The notes under the pieces: model-generated
Databases searched by the model: none
The model's input: only the letters and a program-made list of their open reading frames with translations
What the model was told of the DNA's origin: nothing
Part shown: positions 34,362 through 44,480 of the stretch, in pieces
Numbering within the stretch: position 1 is the stretch's first letter
How the letters are laid out: each line of letters begins with the position of its first letter
Position numbers and translations under genes: made by a program
Assembly (NCBI RefSeq): GCF_900096975.1
Contig: NZ_FMYQ01000029.1
Location: forward strand, 45,715 to 109,714
Source of the DNA: Paraburkholderia lycopersici
GTDB lineage: Bacteria; Pseudomonadota; Gammaproteobacteria; Burkholderiales; Burkholderiaceae
Reading direction: 5' to 3'
Length of the DNA: 64,000 nucleotides

Positions 34362-35279
34362 TCAGGCAAACGCCGTCTGCGCCTCGTAGCCGAAGCCGCG
34401 CGGCGCCTTCTGCGGATCGTCGAACGTGACGATCTCGTAGGCGTCTTCGTTCGCGAGCAGTTCGCGCAGCAGCGCATTGTTCAGGCCGTGGCCCGACTTG
34501 TAGGCGTCGTACGCCGCCAGCAGCGGATGGCCGACCACGTACAGATCGCCGATCGCGTCGAGCATCTTGTGCTTCACGAACTCGTCGTCGTAGCGCAGGC
34601 CGTCGTTGTTCAGGATGCGGTACTCGTCCAGCACGATCGCGTTGTCCATGCTGCCGCCGCGCGCGAGACCCAGCTCGCGCATCATCTCCACTTCGTGCGC
34701 GAAGCCGAAGGTGCGGGCACGCGCGATCTCGCGCACATACGAGGTATTCGCGAAGTCCACTTCGAGCGCCTGGCCCGTCTTGTCGACGGCCGGATGGCGG
34801 AAATCGATCGTGAACTTGAGCTTGAAGCCGAAATACGGCTCGAGACGCGCAAACTTGTCGCCCTCGCGGATCTCGACCGGTTTTTTGACCTTGATGAACT
34901 TCTTGGGAGCGTTTTGCTCTTCAATGCCCGCCGACTGGATCAGGAACACGAACGAAGCCGCGCTGCCGTCCATGATCGGAATTTCTTCCGCCGTCACGTC
35001 GACGTAGAGGTTGTCGATGCCAAGACCCGCGCAGGCGGACATGAGGTGCTCGATCGTCGAAACACGTGCGCCGTCCTTCTGCAGCACCGAGGCCAGACGA
35101 GTGTCGCCGATCGCCATCGCCGATGCGGGAATATCCACCGGCGTGGGCAAATCCACGCGCGAAAACACGATGCCCGTGTCCGGCGCCGCCGGACGGAGCG
35201 TCAAGTCGACCTTGCGCCCCGAATGCAGGCCGATGCCGACTGTCTTCACGATCGATTTGATGGTTCGCTGCTTCAACAT
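34362..35279 (-). CDS. lpxC: UDP-3-O-acyl-N-acetylglucosamine deacetylase
   Basis: The 305-residue protein starts MLKQRTIKSIVKTVGIGLH. Its zinc ligands are in STIEHLMSACAGLGIDN and KHKMLDAIGDLYVVGHPL; the catalytic His is in SGHGLNN. LpxC commits lipid A synthesis. The ATG at 35279 gives the family start; an ATG at 35294 is an alternative. It is the distal end of the dcw region, as in other Burkholderia. Confidence 0.95.
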   Translation of the reverse strand: MLKQRTIKSIVKTVGIGLHSGRKVDLTLRPAAPDTGIVFSRVDLPTPVDIPASAMAIGDTRLASVLQKDGARVSTIEHLMSACAGLGIDNLYVDVTAEEIPIMDGSAASFVFLIQSAGIEEQNAPKKFIKVKKPVEIREGDKFARLEPYFGFKLKFTIDFRHPAVDKTGQALEVDFANTSYVREIARARTFGFAHEVEMMRELGLARGGSMDNAIVLDEYRILNNDGLRYDDEFVKHKMLDAIGDLYVVGHPLLAAYDAYKSGHGLNNALLRELLANEDAYEIVTFDDPQKAPRGFGYEAQTAFA

Positions 35280-35416
35280 GGTTTTTCTGCTCATTGAAAA
35301 TCCCAATCGGGACTTTTTAATTCATAGCACGAATTATACTCCAGTTGCGGCAAGTCCGTCGTTCTCACCGGCGTGACAAACTGTTTCCCATCGTTACCCA
35401 GTCGCCGATGGAGGGC

Positions 35417-35459
35417 GGGCCGATTCCCGGAACGGAGGCGTTCCCGGGGTGATCGGCCC
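35417..35459. other. Two-tier hairpin between peroxiredoxin and lpxC
   Basis: An outer stem GGGCCGAT/ATCGGCCC encloses an inner CCCGGAAC/GTTCCCGGG stem with one bulge. There is no T tract on the minus strand, so factor-independent termination is doubtful; it may be a leader structure for lpxC or an mRNA end. Confidence 0.45.
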
Positions 35460-35540
35460 GCTGGGCTCGCGTAATCGCCTGTCACATTTGCGCCACGGAC
35501 TCGCGTTGCCTCAAGGCAACGCAGCGCCCGCGAACTGCGC

Positions 35541-36050
35541 TCATGCGCGGGTCAACGTGGCGAGTATGCTCGCGGCATCGCTTACTTCGAACTTGCCGGG
35601 CGCTTCGACGTGCAGCGTCTTGACCACACCGTCGTCGATCACCATCGCATAGCGCTGGGAGCGGATTCCCATGCCACGCGCCGACAAATCCTGCTCCAGT
35701 CCGAGTGCACGAGTCAACGCCGCGCTGCCGTCGGCCATCATGCGTACCTTGCCCGAGGTACGCTGATCGCGCCCCCACGCGCCCATGACGAACGCGTCGT
35801 TGACGGAGACGCACCAGATCTCGTCGACACCGGCCGCGCGCAGCGCGTCGTAGTGTTCGACATAACCCGGCACGTGCTTCGCGGAGCACGTGGGCGTGAA
35901 CGCGCCCGGCAATCCGAAGATCACCACGCGCTTGCCCGCCGCTTCCGTTCGCACGTCGAAGCTGTTCGGCCCCAGCGTGCACCCCTCGCGCGCGTCTTCG
36001 ACGAACTCGAAGAGGGTCGCGTCGGGCAGCGTTTCACCCTGTTTGATCAT
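35541..36050 (-). CDS. Peroxiredoxin (Prx5 type)
   Basis: The 169-residue protein has the active site LPGAFTPTCSAKHVPGYVEH, with the peroxidatic Cys in PTCS. The type is Prx5/AHP1-like, which reduces peroxides using thioredoxin or glutathione. AAGGA lies 7 bases before the ATG at 36050. It sits between ftsZ and lpxC. Confidence 0.9.
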   Translation of the reverse strand: MIKQGETLPDATLFEFVEDAREGCTLGPNSFDVRTEAAGKRVVIFGLPGAFTPTCSAKHVPGYVEHYDALRAAGVDEIWCVSVNDAFVMGAWGRDQRTSGKVRMMADGSAALTRALGLEQDLSARGMGIRSQRYAMVIDDGVVKTLHVEAPGKFEVSDAASILATLTRA

Positions 36051-36334
36051 GACTCGTCCTTTGCAACGATGTGCAAGCGTCTCGCGCGCGCATCCTGCAA
36101 TGTTGGGCAACGATGTACTTCAAGGTCGTGCAGGTTCGTCGGGCGACACCGCGCCTGTCCCTCCACGCCATGCGCGTGGTGGGCAACCGTCCCTGCCGCG
36201 CATCCTCGCGGATGCGGCCTTGCTGGTCTTGCTCGCCTTCATCGCAATGCAGCGCGCCGTCCGTCTGGGTGGCGATCAGAGCTGGCGCGTTAGCGCCCTG
36301 CCCCGATCCCACGCCGCGGCGGACCTGCTCGCAC

Positions 36335-37537
36335 TCAGTCCGCCTGCTTGCGCAGGAAGGCCGGGATGTCGTACGTGTCGACGCCCTTTTCCTGCAGCGC
36401 CTGCACGTGCGAAGCCGCGGTGTCGCGCGACGTGCGCCATACCGCCGGCGTGTCGAGCGCACCGTAGTCGGCCGTGTTGCCGTGGCCGCTGTGCTGCGGT
36501 GCGTACGCGCCCGCCGGGGCCGGGACCGGATGGTTGTCAGTGCCCGTGCGCAGCAGTTGCATCGGCGCCGCTTGCTGCTTCTTCGCCGCACGGCCAAGGC
36601 CCGTCGCGACCACCGTCACGCGCAGCGCGTCGCCCATCGCGTCGTCGTACACCGCGCCGAAGATCACCGTTGCATCTTCCGCGGCATAGCTCTTGATGGT
36701 GTTCATCACCTCGCGCGTTTCGGACAGACGCAGCGAACGGCTCGACGTGATGTTGACCAGCACGCCGCGCGCGCCCGACAGATCGACGCCTTCGAGCAGC
36801 GGGCTCGCCACGGCCTGCTCGGCCGCGAGGCGCGCGCGATCGACGCCGGCGACCGTCGCCGTGCCCATCATCGCCTTGCCCTGCTCGCCCATCACCGTCT
36901 TCACGTCTTCGAAGTCGACGTTCACGAGACCGTCGACGTTGATGATTTCGGCGATGCCCGCGACTGCGTTGTTCAGAACGTCGTCAGCGCACTGGAAGCA
37001 CTTGTCCATCTCGGCGTCATCGCCCATCACGTCGAACAGCTTGTCGTTCAGGACGACGATCAGCGAGTCGACGTGATCCTCCAGTTGCTGCGAGCCGGCT
37101 TCCGCGACGCGCATGCGCTTGCCGCCTTCGAATTCGAACGGCTTGCTCACCACGCCAACCGTGAGAATGCCCATTTCCTTGGCGATCTGCGCGACGACCG
37201 GGGCTGCGCCCGTGCCGGTGCCGCCGCCCATGCCGGCGGTGATGAAGACCATGTGCGCGCCGCGCAGGGCGTCGGCGATGCGCTCACGCGCTTCTTCCGC
37301 GGCCGCGCGGCCCATTTCCGGCTTCGCACCAGCGCCGAGGCCCGTGTTGCCGAGCTGGATCACCGCCGATGCACGCGAGCGCGAGAGCGCCTGTGCATCG
37401 GTGTTCATCACGATGAAATCGACGCCTTGCACGCCGCGGTTGATCATGTGCTGCACGGCATTGCCGCCAGCACCGCCAACGCCTACCACCTTGATGATGG
37501 TGCCGTTGGTTTCCGTTTCCAGCATCTGGAATTCCAT
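36335..37537 (-). CDS. ftsZ: Cell division protein FtsZ
   Basis: The 400-residue protein has the tubulin signature GGGTGTGAAP, NTDAQAL and an acidic T7-loop region (NVDFEDVKTVM). It ends DTYDIPAFLRKQAD, the conserved C-terminal peptide that binds FtsA and ZipA. It forms the cytokinetic ring. A variable linker (residues about 318-380) separates core and tail. Confidence 0.97.
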   Translation of the reverse strand: MEFQMLETETNGTIIKVVGVGGAGGNAVQHMINRGVQGVDFIVMNTDAQALSRSRASAVIQLGNTGLGAGAKPEMGRAAAEEARERIADALRGAHMVFITAGMGGGTGTGAAPVVAQIAKEMGILTVGVVSKPFEFEGGKRMRVAEAGSQQLEDHVDSLIVVLNDKLFDVMGDDAEMDKCFQCADDVLNNAVAGIAEIINVDGLVNVDFEDVKTVMGEQGKAMMGTATVAGVDRARLAAEQAVASPLLEGVDLSGARGVLVNITSSRSLRLSETREVMNTIKSYAAEDATVIFGAVYDDAMGDALRVTVVATGLGRAAKKQQAAPMQLLRTGTDNHPVPAPAGAYAPQHSGHGNTADYGALDTPAVWRTSRDTAASHVQALQEKGVDTYDIPAFLRKQAD

Positions 37538-37676
37538 GTTGCCTCCGTCAAGAAAAAGATTCCGCTCCTCGGCCGTTATCCAGTGGAAGATCGGGCAACC
37601 TTCCGCTGCGCGCCAGCCGCCGTCACCGGCGCGATTTTCGAAGCTCGTACTTCGCCTTCTGTCCTGCGCCTGCGTT

Positions 37677-38909
37677 TCAGAAGTTGCCGAGGAACCAGTC
37701 CTTCATGCGCGAAAAGACCTGGCCCATCGACCCCGACTGCACTGCAACCTTGCGCCCGCGCATGCGCTGCGAGCGGCCTTCCACGAGCAGGCCCATCGCC
37801 GTCGAGTAGCGCGGATTGCGCACCACGTCGGCGAGACCGCCCGCATATTCCGGCACGCCGATGCGCACCGGCTTGAGGAAAATGTCCTCGCCGAGTTCGA
37901 CCATGCCCGGCATCATCGCGGCGCCGCCCGTGAGCACGACGCCCGAACTCAGCAATTCTTCGTAGCCCGACTCGCGCACGACCTGCTGCACGAGCGAGAA
38001 CAGTTCTTCGACGCGCGGCTCGATCACGGCCGCCAGCGCCTGGCGCGACAGCGTGCGCGGACCGCGCTCGCCGAGCCCCGGCACTTCGATCATTTCGTCC
38101 GGATCGGCGAGCGCCTGCTTCGCGATGCCGTAGCTGACCTTGATATCTTCCGCGTCGGGCGTCGGCGTGCGCAGCGCCATCGCGATGTCGCTCGTCACCT
38201 GGTCGCCGGCGATCGGAATCACCGCGGTATGACGGATCGCGCCTTCGCTGAAGATCGCGATGTCGGTCGTGCCGCCGCCGACGTCGACGAGCACCACGCC
38301 CAGTTCCTTCTCGTCCTCGGTCAGCACCGCCAGCGACGACGCGAGCGGCTGCAGGATGAGGTCGTTCACTTCGAGCCCGCAGCGGCGCACGCACTTGACG
38401 ATGTTCTGCGCCGCGCTCACCGCGCCCGTCACGATGTGCACCTTCACTTCGAGGCGGATGCCGCTCATGCCGATCGGCTCGCGCACGTCCTCCTGGCCGT
38501 CGATGATGAATTCCTGCGTGAGGATATGCAGCACCTGCTGGTCGGTCGGGATGTTGATCGCCTTGGCCGTTTCGATCACACGCGCGACGTCGGCCTGCGT
38601 GACTTCCTTCTCCTTGATGGCGACCATGCCGCTCGAGTTGAAGCTGCGGATGTGGCTGCCCGCGATGCCGGTGAACACATTAGTGATCTTGCAGTCGGCC
38701 ATGAGTTCCGCTTCTTCGAGCGCACGCTGGATAGACTGCACCGTGGCCTCGATGTTCACCACCACGCCCTTCTTGAGACCTTTCGATTCGCTCTGGCCAA
38801 GGCCGATCACCTCGTAGTGGCCGTCGCCCTTCATTTCGGCGACGACGGCCACCACCTTCGACGTCCCGATGTCGAGGCTGACCAGCAGATCCTTATAGTC
38901 TTTACTCAT
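37677..38909 (-). CDS. ftsA: Cell division protein FtsA
   Basis: The 410-residue actin-like ATPase has DIGTSKVVAVVAE (phosphate 1) and VLVDVGGGTTDIAIF (phosphate 2), and an amphipathic C-terminus FSRMKDWFLGNF for membrane binding. It tethers FtsZ to the membrane. It lies 139 bases upstream of ftsZ. Confidence 0.97.
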   Translation of the reverse strand: MSKDYKDLLVSLDIGTSKVVAVVAEMKGDGHYEVIGLGQSESKGLKKGVVVNIEATVQSIQRALEEAELMADCKITNVFTGIAGSHIRSFNSSGMVAIKEKEVTQADVARVIETAKAINIPTDQQVLHILTQEFIIDGQEDVREPIGMSGIRLEVKVHIVTGAVSAAQNIVKCVRRCGLEVNDLILQPLASSLAVLTEDEKELGVVLVDVGGGTTDIAIFSEGAIRHTAVIPIAGDQVTSDIAMALRTPTPDAEDIKVSYGIAKQALADPDEMIEVPGLGERGPRTLSRQALAAVIEPRVEELFSLVQQVVRESGYEELLSSGVVLTGGAAMMPGMVELGEDIFLKPVRIGVPEYAGGLADVVRNPRYSTAMGLLVEGRSQRMRGRKVAVQSGSMGQVFSRMKDWFLGNF

Positions 38910-38936
38910 ATCGTGCTCGTTGCGTGTGATGTCCTG

Positions 38937-39692
38937 TTACTTCTTGCCCGGAGCGGGCGTGTCACTGATGAAGCGCATGCCGGCCGCCCTTATCGCAAAC
39001 CCGTTCGGATAACGCAAGTCCGCGTATTCGATCTCTTTGCCCCAACGTTGCGTCACCGCCGACCACGCCGCGATTAGCCGGTGCGAGCGCTCGCTGAGCG
39101 TGTCGGCGTTGCGCTCGCGGCCGAGTTCCACCTGCATGCCGTTCGAGAGCTTCACCGTCCACGCGTAGCGCGGCGAGAGCGTCACCTCGTCGGGCGTGAG
39201 CCCGAGCGGCGCGAACCACTTCTCGAGATCGCGATAGCGCGCGACCACTTCGGGGGCGGTGCCGTCGGGTCCGTCGAACGCGGGCAGGTCTTCATCCAGT
39301 TCGCCCTGGTTCGCGGTGAAGAGTTCGCCGTCGGTGCTTACCAGTTGATCGCTGCCCCACGTGCCCAACGGTTTGTACTCTTCGAGCGTGACAGCCAGCG
39401 CATTGGGCCATACGCGGCGCACGCTCGCGTGGCGCACCCATGGCATCTGCTCGAACGCGGCGCGCGCCGCGTCCAGATCGACGGTGAAGAAGTTGCCCTT
39501 CAGCCGGCCGACCACGCCCGCGCGTACCGTAGGCGCGTTGATGTGCTCGGTGTCGCCCTCGATACGGATTTCGCGCAGCGAGAAGTTCGGACGCTGCACG
39601 AGCCAGTAGCAGCCAGCCGCCAGCAACGCGAGCGCGAGCAGCGCGTGCAACGCGTTGGCGGCAAGGTTGAGCTGGCGTACGTTATTCCACAT
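38937..39692 (-). CDS. ftsQ: Cell division protein FtsQ
   Basis: The 251-residue protein has a short N-terminal tail, one membrane segment (LHALLALALLAAGCYWLV), a POTRA domain (FSLREIRIEGDTEHINAPTV) and the FtsQ domain (LEEYKPLGTWGSDQLVS). It links early and late divisome proteins. It stands between ddl and ftsA. Confidence 0.95.
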   Translation of the reverse strand: MWNNVRQLNLAANALHALLALALLAAGCYWLVQRPNFSLREIRIEGDTEHINAPTVRAGVVGRLKGNFFTVDLDAARAAFEQMPWVRHASVRRVWPNALAVTLEEYKPLGTWGSDQLVSTDGELFTANQGELDEDLPAFDGPDGTAPEVVARYRDLEKWFAPLGLTPDEVTLSPRYAWTVKLSNGMQVELGRERNADTLSERSHRLIAAWSAVTQRWGKEIEYADLRYPNGFAIRAAGMRFISDTPAPGKK

Positions 39693-39752
39693 GTCGAGAT
39701 TGTCGGTTCAATGCAGGTACGGCAATTCGTCGGTCAGAGATTATTTAGGGTT

Positions 39753-40703
39753 TCAATCTTTCAGCGTGAGCGCCAGCACGCGCACCACGAGGTCGCGATA
39801 CTCGATGCCCACCGCCCGCGCCGCCTTCGGCGGCAGCGAGTGATCGGTCATGCCGGGCGCCGTGTTCACTTCGAGGAAATACGCGTTGCCCGCGCCGTCC
39901 ATCATGAAATCGGCGCGGCCCCAGTCGGTGCAGCCCAGCACGTCGAACGCGCGGCGCGCGAGCTGCTTCAGCTCCGCTTCTTTTTCGGGCGAGACGCCGC
40001 AGGGAATCAGATACTGCGTCGAGTCGAGGATGTACTTCGCGTCGTAATCGTAGAACTCGCCCGCCGGCACGATCTTGATGATCGGCAGATCGAGGTCGCC
40101 CGCGATGCACGCGGTGTACTCGCCGCCGCCTTCAATGCTCTTTTCCACGAGCACGATCTTGTCGAACTTCGCGGCTTCTTCGAGCGCCGGCACGAGGTCG
40201 GCTTCGGCCTTCACCTTGATGACGGCAACGCTCGAGCCTTCGCTCGCGGGCTTCACGAAGAGCGGCAGGCCGAGCTTCGCGACGATCTGCGGCGCGCGCG
40301 CGGCGTAGTCGTCGCCGCGCAGCACCGTTTCGAACGGCGGCGTCGGAATGCCGAGCTGCTGCCACACGAGCTTGCTGCGGAACTTGTCGAGCCCGAGCGC
40401 GGAGCCGAGCACGCCCGTGCCCGTATAGCGGATGCCGTAGAAGTCGAGCGCGCCCTGGATCTGGCCGTTCTCGCCGTAGCCGCCATGCAGCGCGTTGAAC
40501 GCGCGCACGAAGCCCTCGTCCTTCAGCGCGGACAGCGGGCGCTCGGACGGGTCGAACGCATGCGCGTCGATGCCGGCGCTCCGCAGCGCCTGCAGCACCA
40601 GCGTGCCCGACTTGAGCGACACCTCGCGTTCGGCGGACACGCCACCGTACAACACCGCGACCTTGCCGAATTGTTTGGGATCGATACTGCTCATCTCGCT
40701 CAC
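39753..40703 (-). CDS. ddlB: D-alanine--D-alanine ligase B
   Basis: The 316-residue protein is an ATP-grasp enzyme with VLYGGVSAEREVSLKSG, LGLPLFVKPASEGSSVAV and a metal-binding end FLEVNTAPGMTDHSLPPKAA. It makes the D-Ala-D-Ala dipeptide for MurF. GTG 40703 overlaps the murC stop (GTGA); ATG 40694 is an in-frame alternative. Confidence 0.95.
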   Translation of the reverse strand: MSEMSSIDPKQFGKVAVLYGGVSAEREVSLKSGTLVLQALRSAGIDAHAFDPSERPLSALKDEGFVRAFNALHGGYGENGQIQGALDFYGIRYTGTGVLGSALGLDKFRSKLVWQQLGIPTPPFETVLRGDDYAARAPQIVAKLGLPLFVKPASEGSSVAVIKVKAEADLVPALEEAAKFDKIVLVEKSIEGGGEYTACIAGDLDLPIIKIVPAGEFYDYDAKYILDSTQYLIPCGVSPEKEAELKQLARRAFDVLGCTDWGRADFMMDGAGNAYFLEVNTAPGMTDHSLPPKAARAVGIEYRDLVVRVLALTLKD

Positions 40704-42094
40704 GCCTTCTGTTCCTGGGCTACGATCCTGCCCGGCACACCGCCGATCGAACCCGCGCCCATCGTAATCACCACATCGCCGTCGCGCACCACTGCCGCGA
40801 GCGCCTCCGGCACTTCATCCACGGTCTCCACGAACACCGGCTCGACCTTGCCCGCCACGCGAATCGCACGGGCGAGCGCGCGGCCGTCGGCGGCGACGAT
40901 CGGCGCTTCGCCGGCCGCATAGACGTCGGTCAGCACGAGCGCGTCGACGGTCGACAGCACCTTCACGAAATCCTCGAAGCAGTCGCGCGTGCGCGTGTAA
41001 CGGTGCGGCTGGAACGCGAGCACGAGGCGGCGTTCGGGAAACGCGCCGCGCGCCGCCGCGATCGTCGCGGCCATCTCCACCGGGTGGTGGCCGTAGTCGT
41101 CGATCAACGTCCAGGCACCACCGCCGTTGACCGGAATCTCGCCGTAGCGCTGAAAACGCCGGCCCACGCCGTTGAATTCCGCGAGCGCGCGCTGGATGTC
41201 CGCGTCCTTCACTTCGAGTTCGGTTGCGATCGCGATCGCCGCGAGCGCGTTCTGCACGTTATGCGTACCCGGCAGGTTCAGCACGATGTCGAGCGACGGC
41301 GCGTCTTCGCGCATCACCGTGAAGTACATCTTGCCGTCGCGCGCGAGCACGTTCACGGCGCGCACCTGCGCGTCGGACGCGAAGCCGTAACGGATGATCG
41401 GCTTCGAAACGAACGGCAGGATTTCCTTCACGTTCGGGTCGTCGACGCACAGCACCGCGATGCCGTAGAACGGTAGCCGGTGCGTGAACTCGATGAACGC
41501 CTGCTTCAGGCGCGCGAAGTCGTGCCCGTAGGTGTCCATGTGATCGGCGTCGATGTTCGTAATGACTTCGATCACCGGGAAAAGATTGAGGAACGAGGCG
41601 TCCGATTCGTCGGCTTCCGCGACGATGAAATCGCCCGTGCCGAGGCGCGCGTTCGCGCCCGCGCTGATGAGGCGCCCGCCGATCACGAAAGTCGGATCGA
41701 GCCCGCCCGCCGCCAGCACACTCGCGACGAGCGACGTCGTGGTGGTCTTGCCGTGCGTGCCCGCGATCGCGATGCCCTGCTTCAGGCGCATGAGTTCCGC
41801 GAGCATCACGGCCCGCGGCACGATGGGAATACGGCGATGGCGCGCCGCAAGCACTTCCGGGTTGTCGCTGCGCACCGCGGTCGAAACGACCACGGCGTTC
41901 GCGCCTTCGATGTTTTCCTCGGCATGGCCGATCGCGATGCGCGCGCCGAGCGCGGCGAGTCGATCGGTGACCGCGTTTTTCGCGAGGTCCGAGCCGCTTA
42001 CCTGATAGCCGAGGTTGACGAGCACTTCGGCGATGCCGCTCATGCCCGCACCGCCGATGCCGACGAAATGGATATGTTTGACGATGTGTTTCAT
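40700..42094 (-). CDS. murC: UDP-N-acetylmuramate--L-alanine ligase
   Basis: The 464-residue protein has IHFVGIGGAGMSGIAEVL at the start and the ATP motif GTHGKTTTTSLV. It adds L-Ala to UDP-MurNAc. The ATG at 42094 overlaps the TAA of murG by one base (TAATG). A longer frame continues upstream but is a shadow of murG. Confidence 0.97.
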   Translation of the reverse strand: MKHIVKHIHFVGIGGAGMSGIAEVLVNLGYQVSGSDLAKNAVTDRLAALGARIAIGHAEENIEGANAVVVSTAVRSDNPEVLAARHRRIPIVPRAVMLAELMRLKQGIAIAGTHGKTTTTSLVASVLAAGGLDPTFVIGGRLISAGANARLGTGDFIVAEADESDASFLNLFPVIEVITNIDADHMDTYGHDFARLKQAFIEFTHRLPFYGIAVLCVDDPNVKEILPFVSKPIIRYGFASDAQVRAVNVLARDGKMYFTVMREDAPSLDIVLNLPGTHNVQNALAAIAIATELEVKDADIQRALAEFNGVGRRFQRYGEIPVNGGGAWTLIDDYGHHPVEMAATIAAARGAFPERRLVLAFQPHRYTRTRDCFEDFVKVLSTVDALVLTDVYAAGEAPIVAADGRALARAIRVAGKVEPVFVETVDEVPEALAAVVRDGDVVITMGAGSIGGVPGRIVAQEQKA

Positions 42095-43218
42095 TACTTT
42101 CCTCCCGGACTTGCGCCCGCCACGGTCGCGCAGATGCGCGCGACCTGATCGGCGGCGTCGGGTTTCGCGAGCGCGCGGGCGCGCTCGGCCATTTCCGCCA
42201 GCGATGTTCTGGTCTGTTGCCGCAACCAGTCGGCGAGTCCTTCCGCCGTCAGGTCGCGTTGCTGCACCACGAGCGCTGCGTCCTTGTCGGCGAGGAACGC
42301 GGCATTGGTGGTCTGATGGTCGTCCACGGCGTACGGGAACGGCACGAAGCACGCCGCCACGCCTACCGCCGCGATCTCGGCCACGGTCATGGCGCCCGAA
42401 CGGCAGATCACGAGGTCGGCGCTCTCGTAAGCGCTCGCCATGTCGTCGATGAACGGCACGAGTTGCACGTCGCGGTCCGATGCGTCGGCTGGCGCGTTGG
42501 CGTCGAGCAGCCCGGCCGCGACGTAATTGGCCTTCAGCGCCTCGATATGTTTCGCGCCCGCCTGATGCACGACGCGCGGACGCTCGCCCGGCGCGAGCAA
42601 CGCGAGCGCGCGCGGCACGACCTCGTTGAGCGCCGCGGCGCCGAGGCTGCCGCCCACCACGAGCACGCGCAGCGGACCGCTGCGCGCCGCGTAGCGCGCC
42701 TTCGGCTGGTCGACGTGTTCGAGCGCCTCGCGGATCGGGTTGCCGGTCCACTCGGCGTGCGGCAACGCACCGGGGAATGCCACGAGCACGCGCTTCGCGA
42801 GCCTCGCGAGCACCTTGTTCGCGAGACCCGCAATCGAGTTCTGCTCGTGCAGCACGAGCGGGCGGCCCGACAGCGCGCTCATCACGCCCGCCGGAAACGT
42901 GATGTAGCCGCCCATGCCGAGCACGACATCGGGCTTCACGCGCCGCAGCGCCGCGAGGCTTTGCGTGCATGCGCGCAGCAGATTGAGCGGCAACATCAGC
43001 TTGGTCTTGATGCCCTTGCCGCGCACGCCGCCAAAGCGCACGTATTCCATCGCGATGCCATGCTTCGGCACGAGCGTCGCTTCCATGCCCGCGGGATTGC
43101 CGAGCCACACCACGCGCCAGCCCCACTGCTCCATGCGATGCGCGACGGCGAGCCCCGGGAACACGTGTCCCCCGGTTCCGCCGGCCATCACCATGAGCGT
43201 GCGCGTTGCCGCGGTCAT
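42094..43218 (-). CDS. murG: UDP-GlcNAc:lipid I N-acetylglucosaminyltransferase
   Basis: The 374-residue protein has the G-loops VMAGGTGGHVFPGLAVA and VVGGSLGAAALNEVVP, and ICRSGAMTVAEIAAVG with the UDP-GlcNAc contacts. MurG makes lipid II at the inner membrane. The ATG at 43218 overlaps the ftsW stop by 4 bases. Confidence 0.97.
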   Translation of the reverse strand: MTAATRTLMVMAGGTGGHVFPGLAVAHRMEQWGWRVVWLGNPAGMEATLVPKHGIAMEYVRFGGVRGKGIKTKLMLPLNLLRACTQSLAALRRVKPDVVLGMGGYITFPAGVMSALSGRPLVLHEQNSIAGLANKVLARLAKRVLVAFPGALPHAEWTGNPIREALEHVDQPKARYAARSGPLRVLVVGGSLGAAALNEVVPRALALLAPGERPRVVHQAGAKHIEALKANYVAAGLLDANAPADASDRDVQLVPFIDDMASAYESADLVICRSGAMTVAEIAAVGVAACFVPFPYAVDDHQTTNAAFLADKDAALVVQQRDLTAEGLADWLRQQTRTSLAEMAERARALAKPDAADQVARICATVAGASPGGK

Positions 43219-44480
43219 ACTTTCCCTCCGCGCATCAAAACCCGGTTCTCGTAATCGACGCGCAGCAGCAGCGCCACCGCGATGCAGTTGAGCAAAATGC
43301 CCGAGCCGCCGTAGCTCACGAGCGGCAGCGTGAGACCTTTGGTCGGCAGGAGGCCGAGGTTCACGCCCATGTTGATGAAGGCCTGCGCGCCGAACCAGAC
43401 GCCCAGGCCCTTGGCGACGAGGCCCGCAAACGTGCGGTCGAGCGCGAGCGCCTGGCGGCCGATCTCGAACGAGCGGCGCACGATCCAGTAGAAAAGCAGG
43501 ATCACGACGAGCACGCCGATGAAGCCCAGTTCCTCGCCGATCACGGCAAGAATGAAGTCGGTATGCGCTTCGGGCAGATAGTTGAGCTTCTCGACGCTGC
43601 CGCCGAGCCCCACGCCGAACCACTCGCCGCGGCCGAACGCGATGAGCGAATGCGTGAGCTGATACGCCTTGCCCTGCGCGTAGCGGTCGTCCCACGGATC
43701 GAGGTACGCGAAGATCCGCTCGCGACGCCACGGCGACGCCCACACGAGCAGCGTAAAGGTGCCGACGGCCGTCGCCACGAGGCCGCCGAACAGCTTGCCG
43801 TTCACGCCGCCAAGGAACAGCGCGCCCATCGCGATCGCCGCGATCACCATGAACGCGCCCATGTCGGGTTCGAGCAGCAGCAGCGCGCCCACCACGCCCA
43901 CGGCGAACGCCATCGGCAGGAAGCCCTTCGCGAAGCTGTGCATGTATTCCTGCTTGCGCACCGTGTAGTTGGCCGCGTAGACCGTCACGGCGAGCTTCAT
44001 GATTTCCGACGGCTGCATGTTCGTGATGCCGAGCGGAATCCAGCGCCGCGCCCCGTTCACGCCCTTGCCGATGTGCGGAATCAGCACGACGACGAGCATC
44101 GCGAGCGCGATGAGAAAGAGCTTGGGCGCGTAGCGGTCCCACGTGGACACGGGGATGCGAAAGGCGACGAGCGCCGCGACCGTTCCGATCACGAGCGAAA
44201 CGATGTGGCGCACGAGGAACGCCCAGTCGCGGTACGACGCGTACTTCGGCGAATCGGGCATGGCGATCGAGGCCGAGTAGACCATCACCACGCCGAGTCC
44301 GAGCAGCGCGACCACGGCCCACAGCAGCGAATGGTCATAGTCGAGCATGCGCGAACGGCCGGGCCGCACGCCGTTGACGACGCTCGCGAGGCCGCCCGAG
44401 CGCGCGCCGCCGCTCGACGAGGCGCCGGCCTGACCGCCTTCGCGCGACAAACGCGCACCGAATCGTTCGGACCAGCTCAT
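43215..44480 (-). CDS. ftsW: Peptidoglycan glycosyltransferase FtsW
   Basis: The 421-residue SEDS protein has about ten membrane segments and conserved stretches GKGVNGARRWIPLG and LPLVSYGGSG. It polymerises lipid II with FtsI at the septum. The N-terminal 45 residues are cytoplasmic and Gly/Ser-rich. ATG 44480 overlaps the murD stop as ATGA. Confidence 0.95.
   Translation of the reverse strand: MSWSERFGARLSREGGQAGASSSGGARSGGLASVVNGVRPGRSRMLDYDHSLLWAVVALLGLGVVMVYSASIAMPDSPKYASYRDWAFLVRHIVSLVIGTVAALVAFRIPVSTWDRYAPKLFLIALAMLVVVLIPHIGKGVNGARRWIPLGITNMQPSEIMKLAVTVYAANYTVRKQEYMHSFAKGFLPMAFAVGVVGALLLLEPDMGAFMVIAAIAMGALFLGGVNGKLFGGLVATAVGTFTLLVWASPWRRERIFAYLDPWDDRYAQGKAYQLTHSLIAFGRGEWFGVGLGGSVEKLNYLPEAHTDFILAVIGEELGFIGVLVVILLFYWIVRRSFEIGRQALALDRTFAGLVAKGLGVWFGAQAFINMGVNLGLLPTKGLTLPLVSYGGSGILLNCIAVALLLRVDYENRVLMRGGKV

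Noticed and set aside
42095..43126. Upstream extension of murC
   Set aside because: The frame runs through murG in a second reading frame and is rich in Arg; the family N-terminus begins at 42094.
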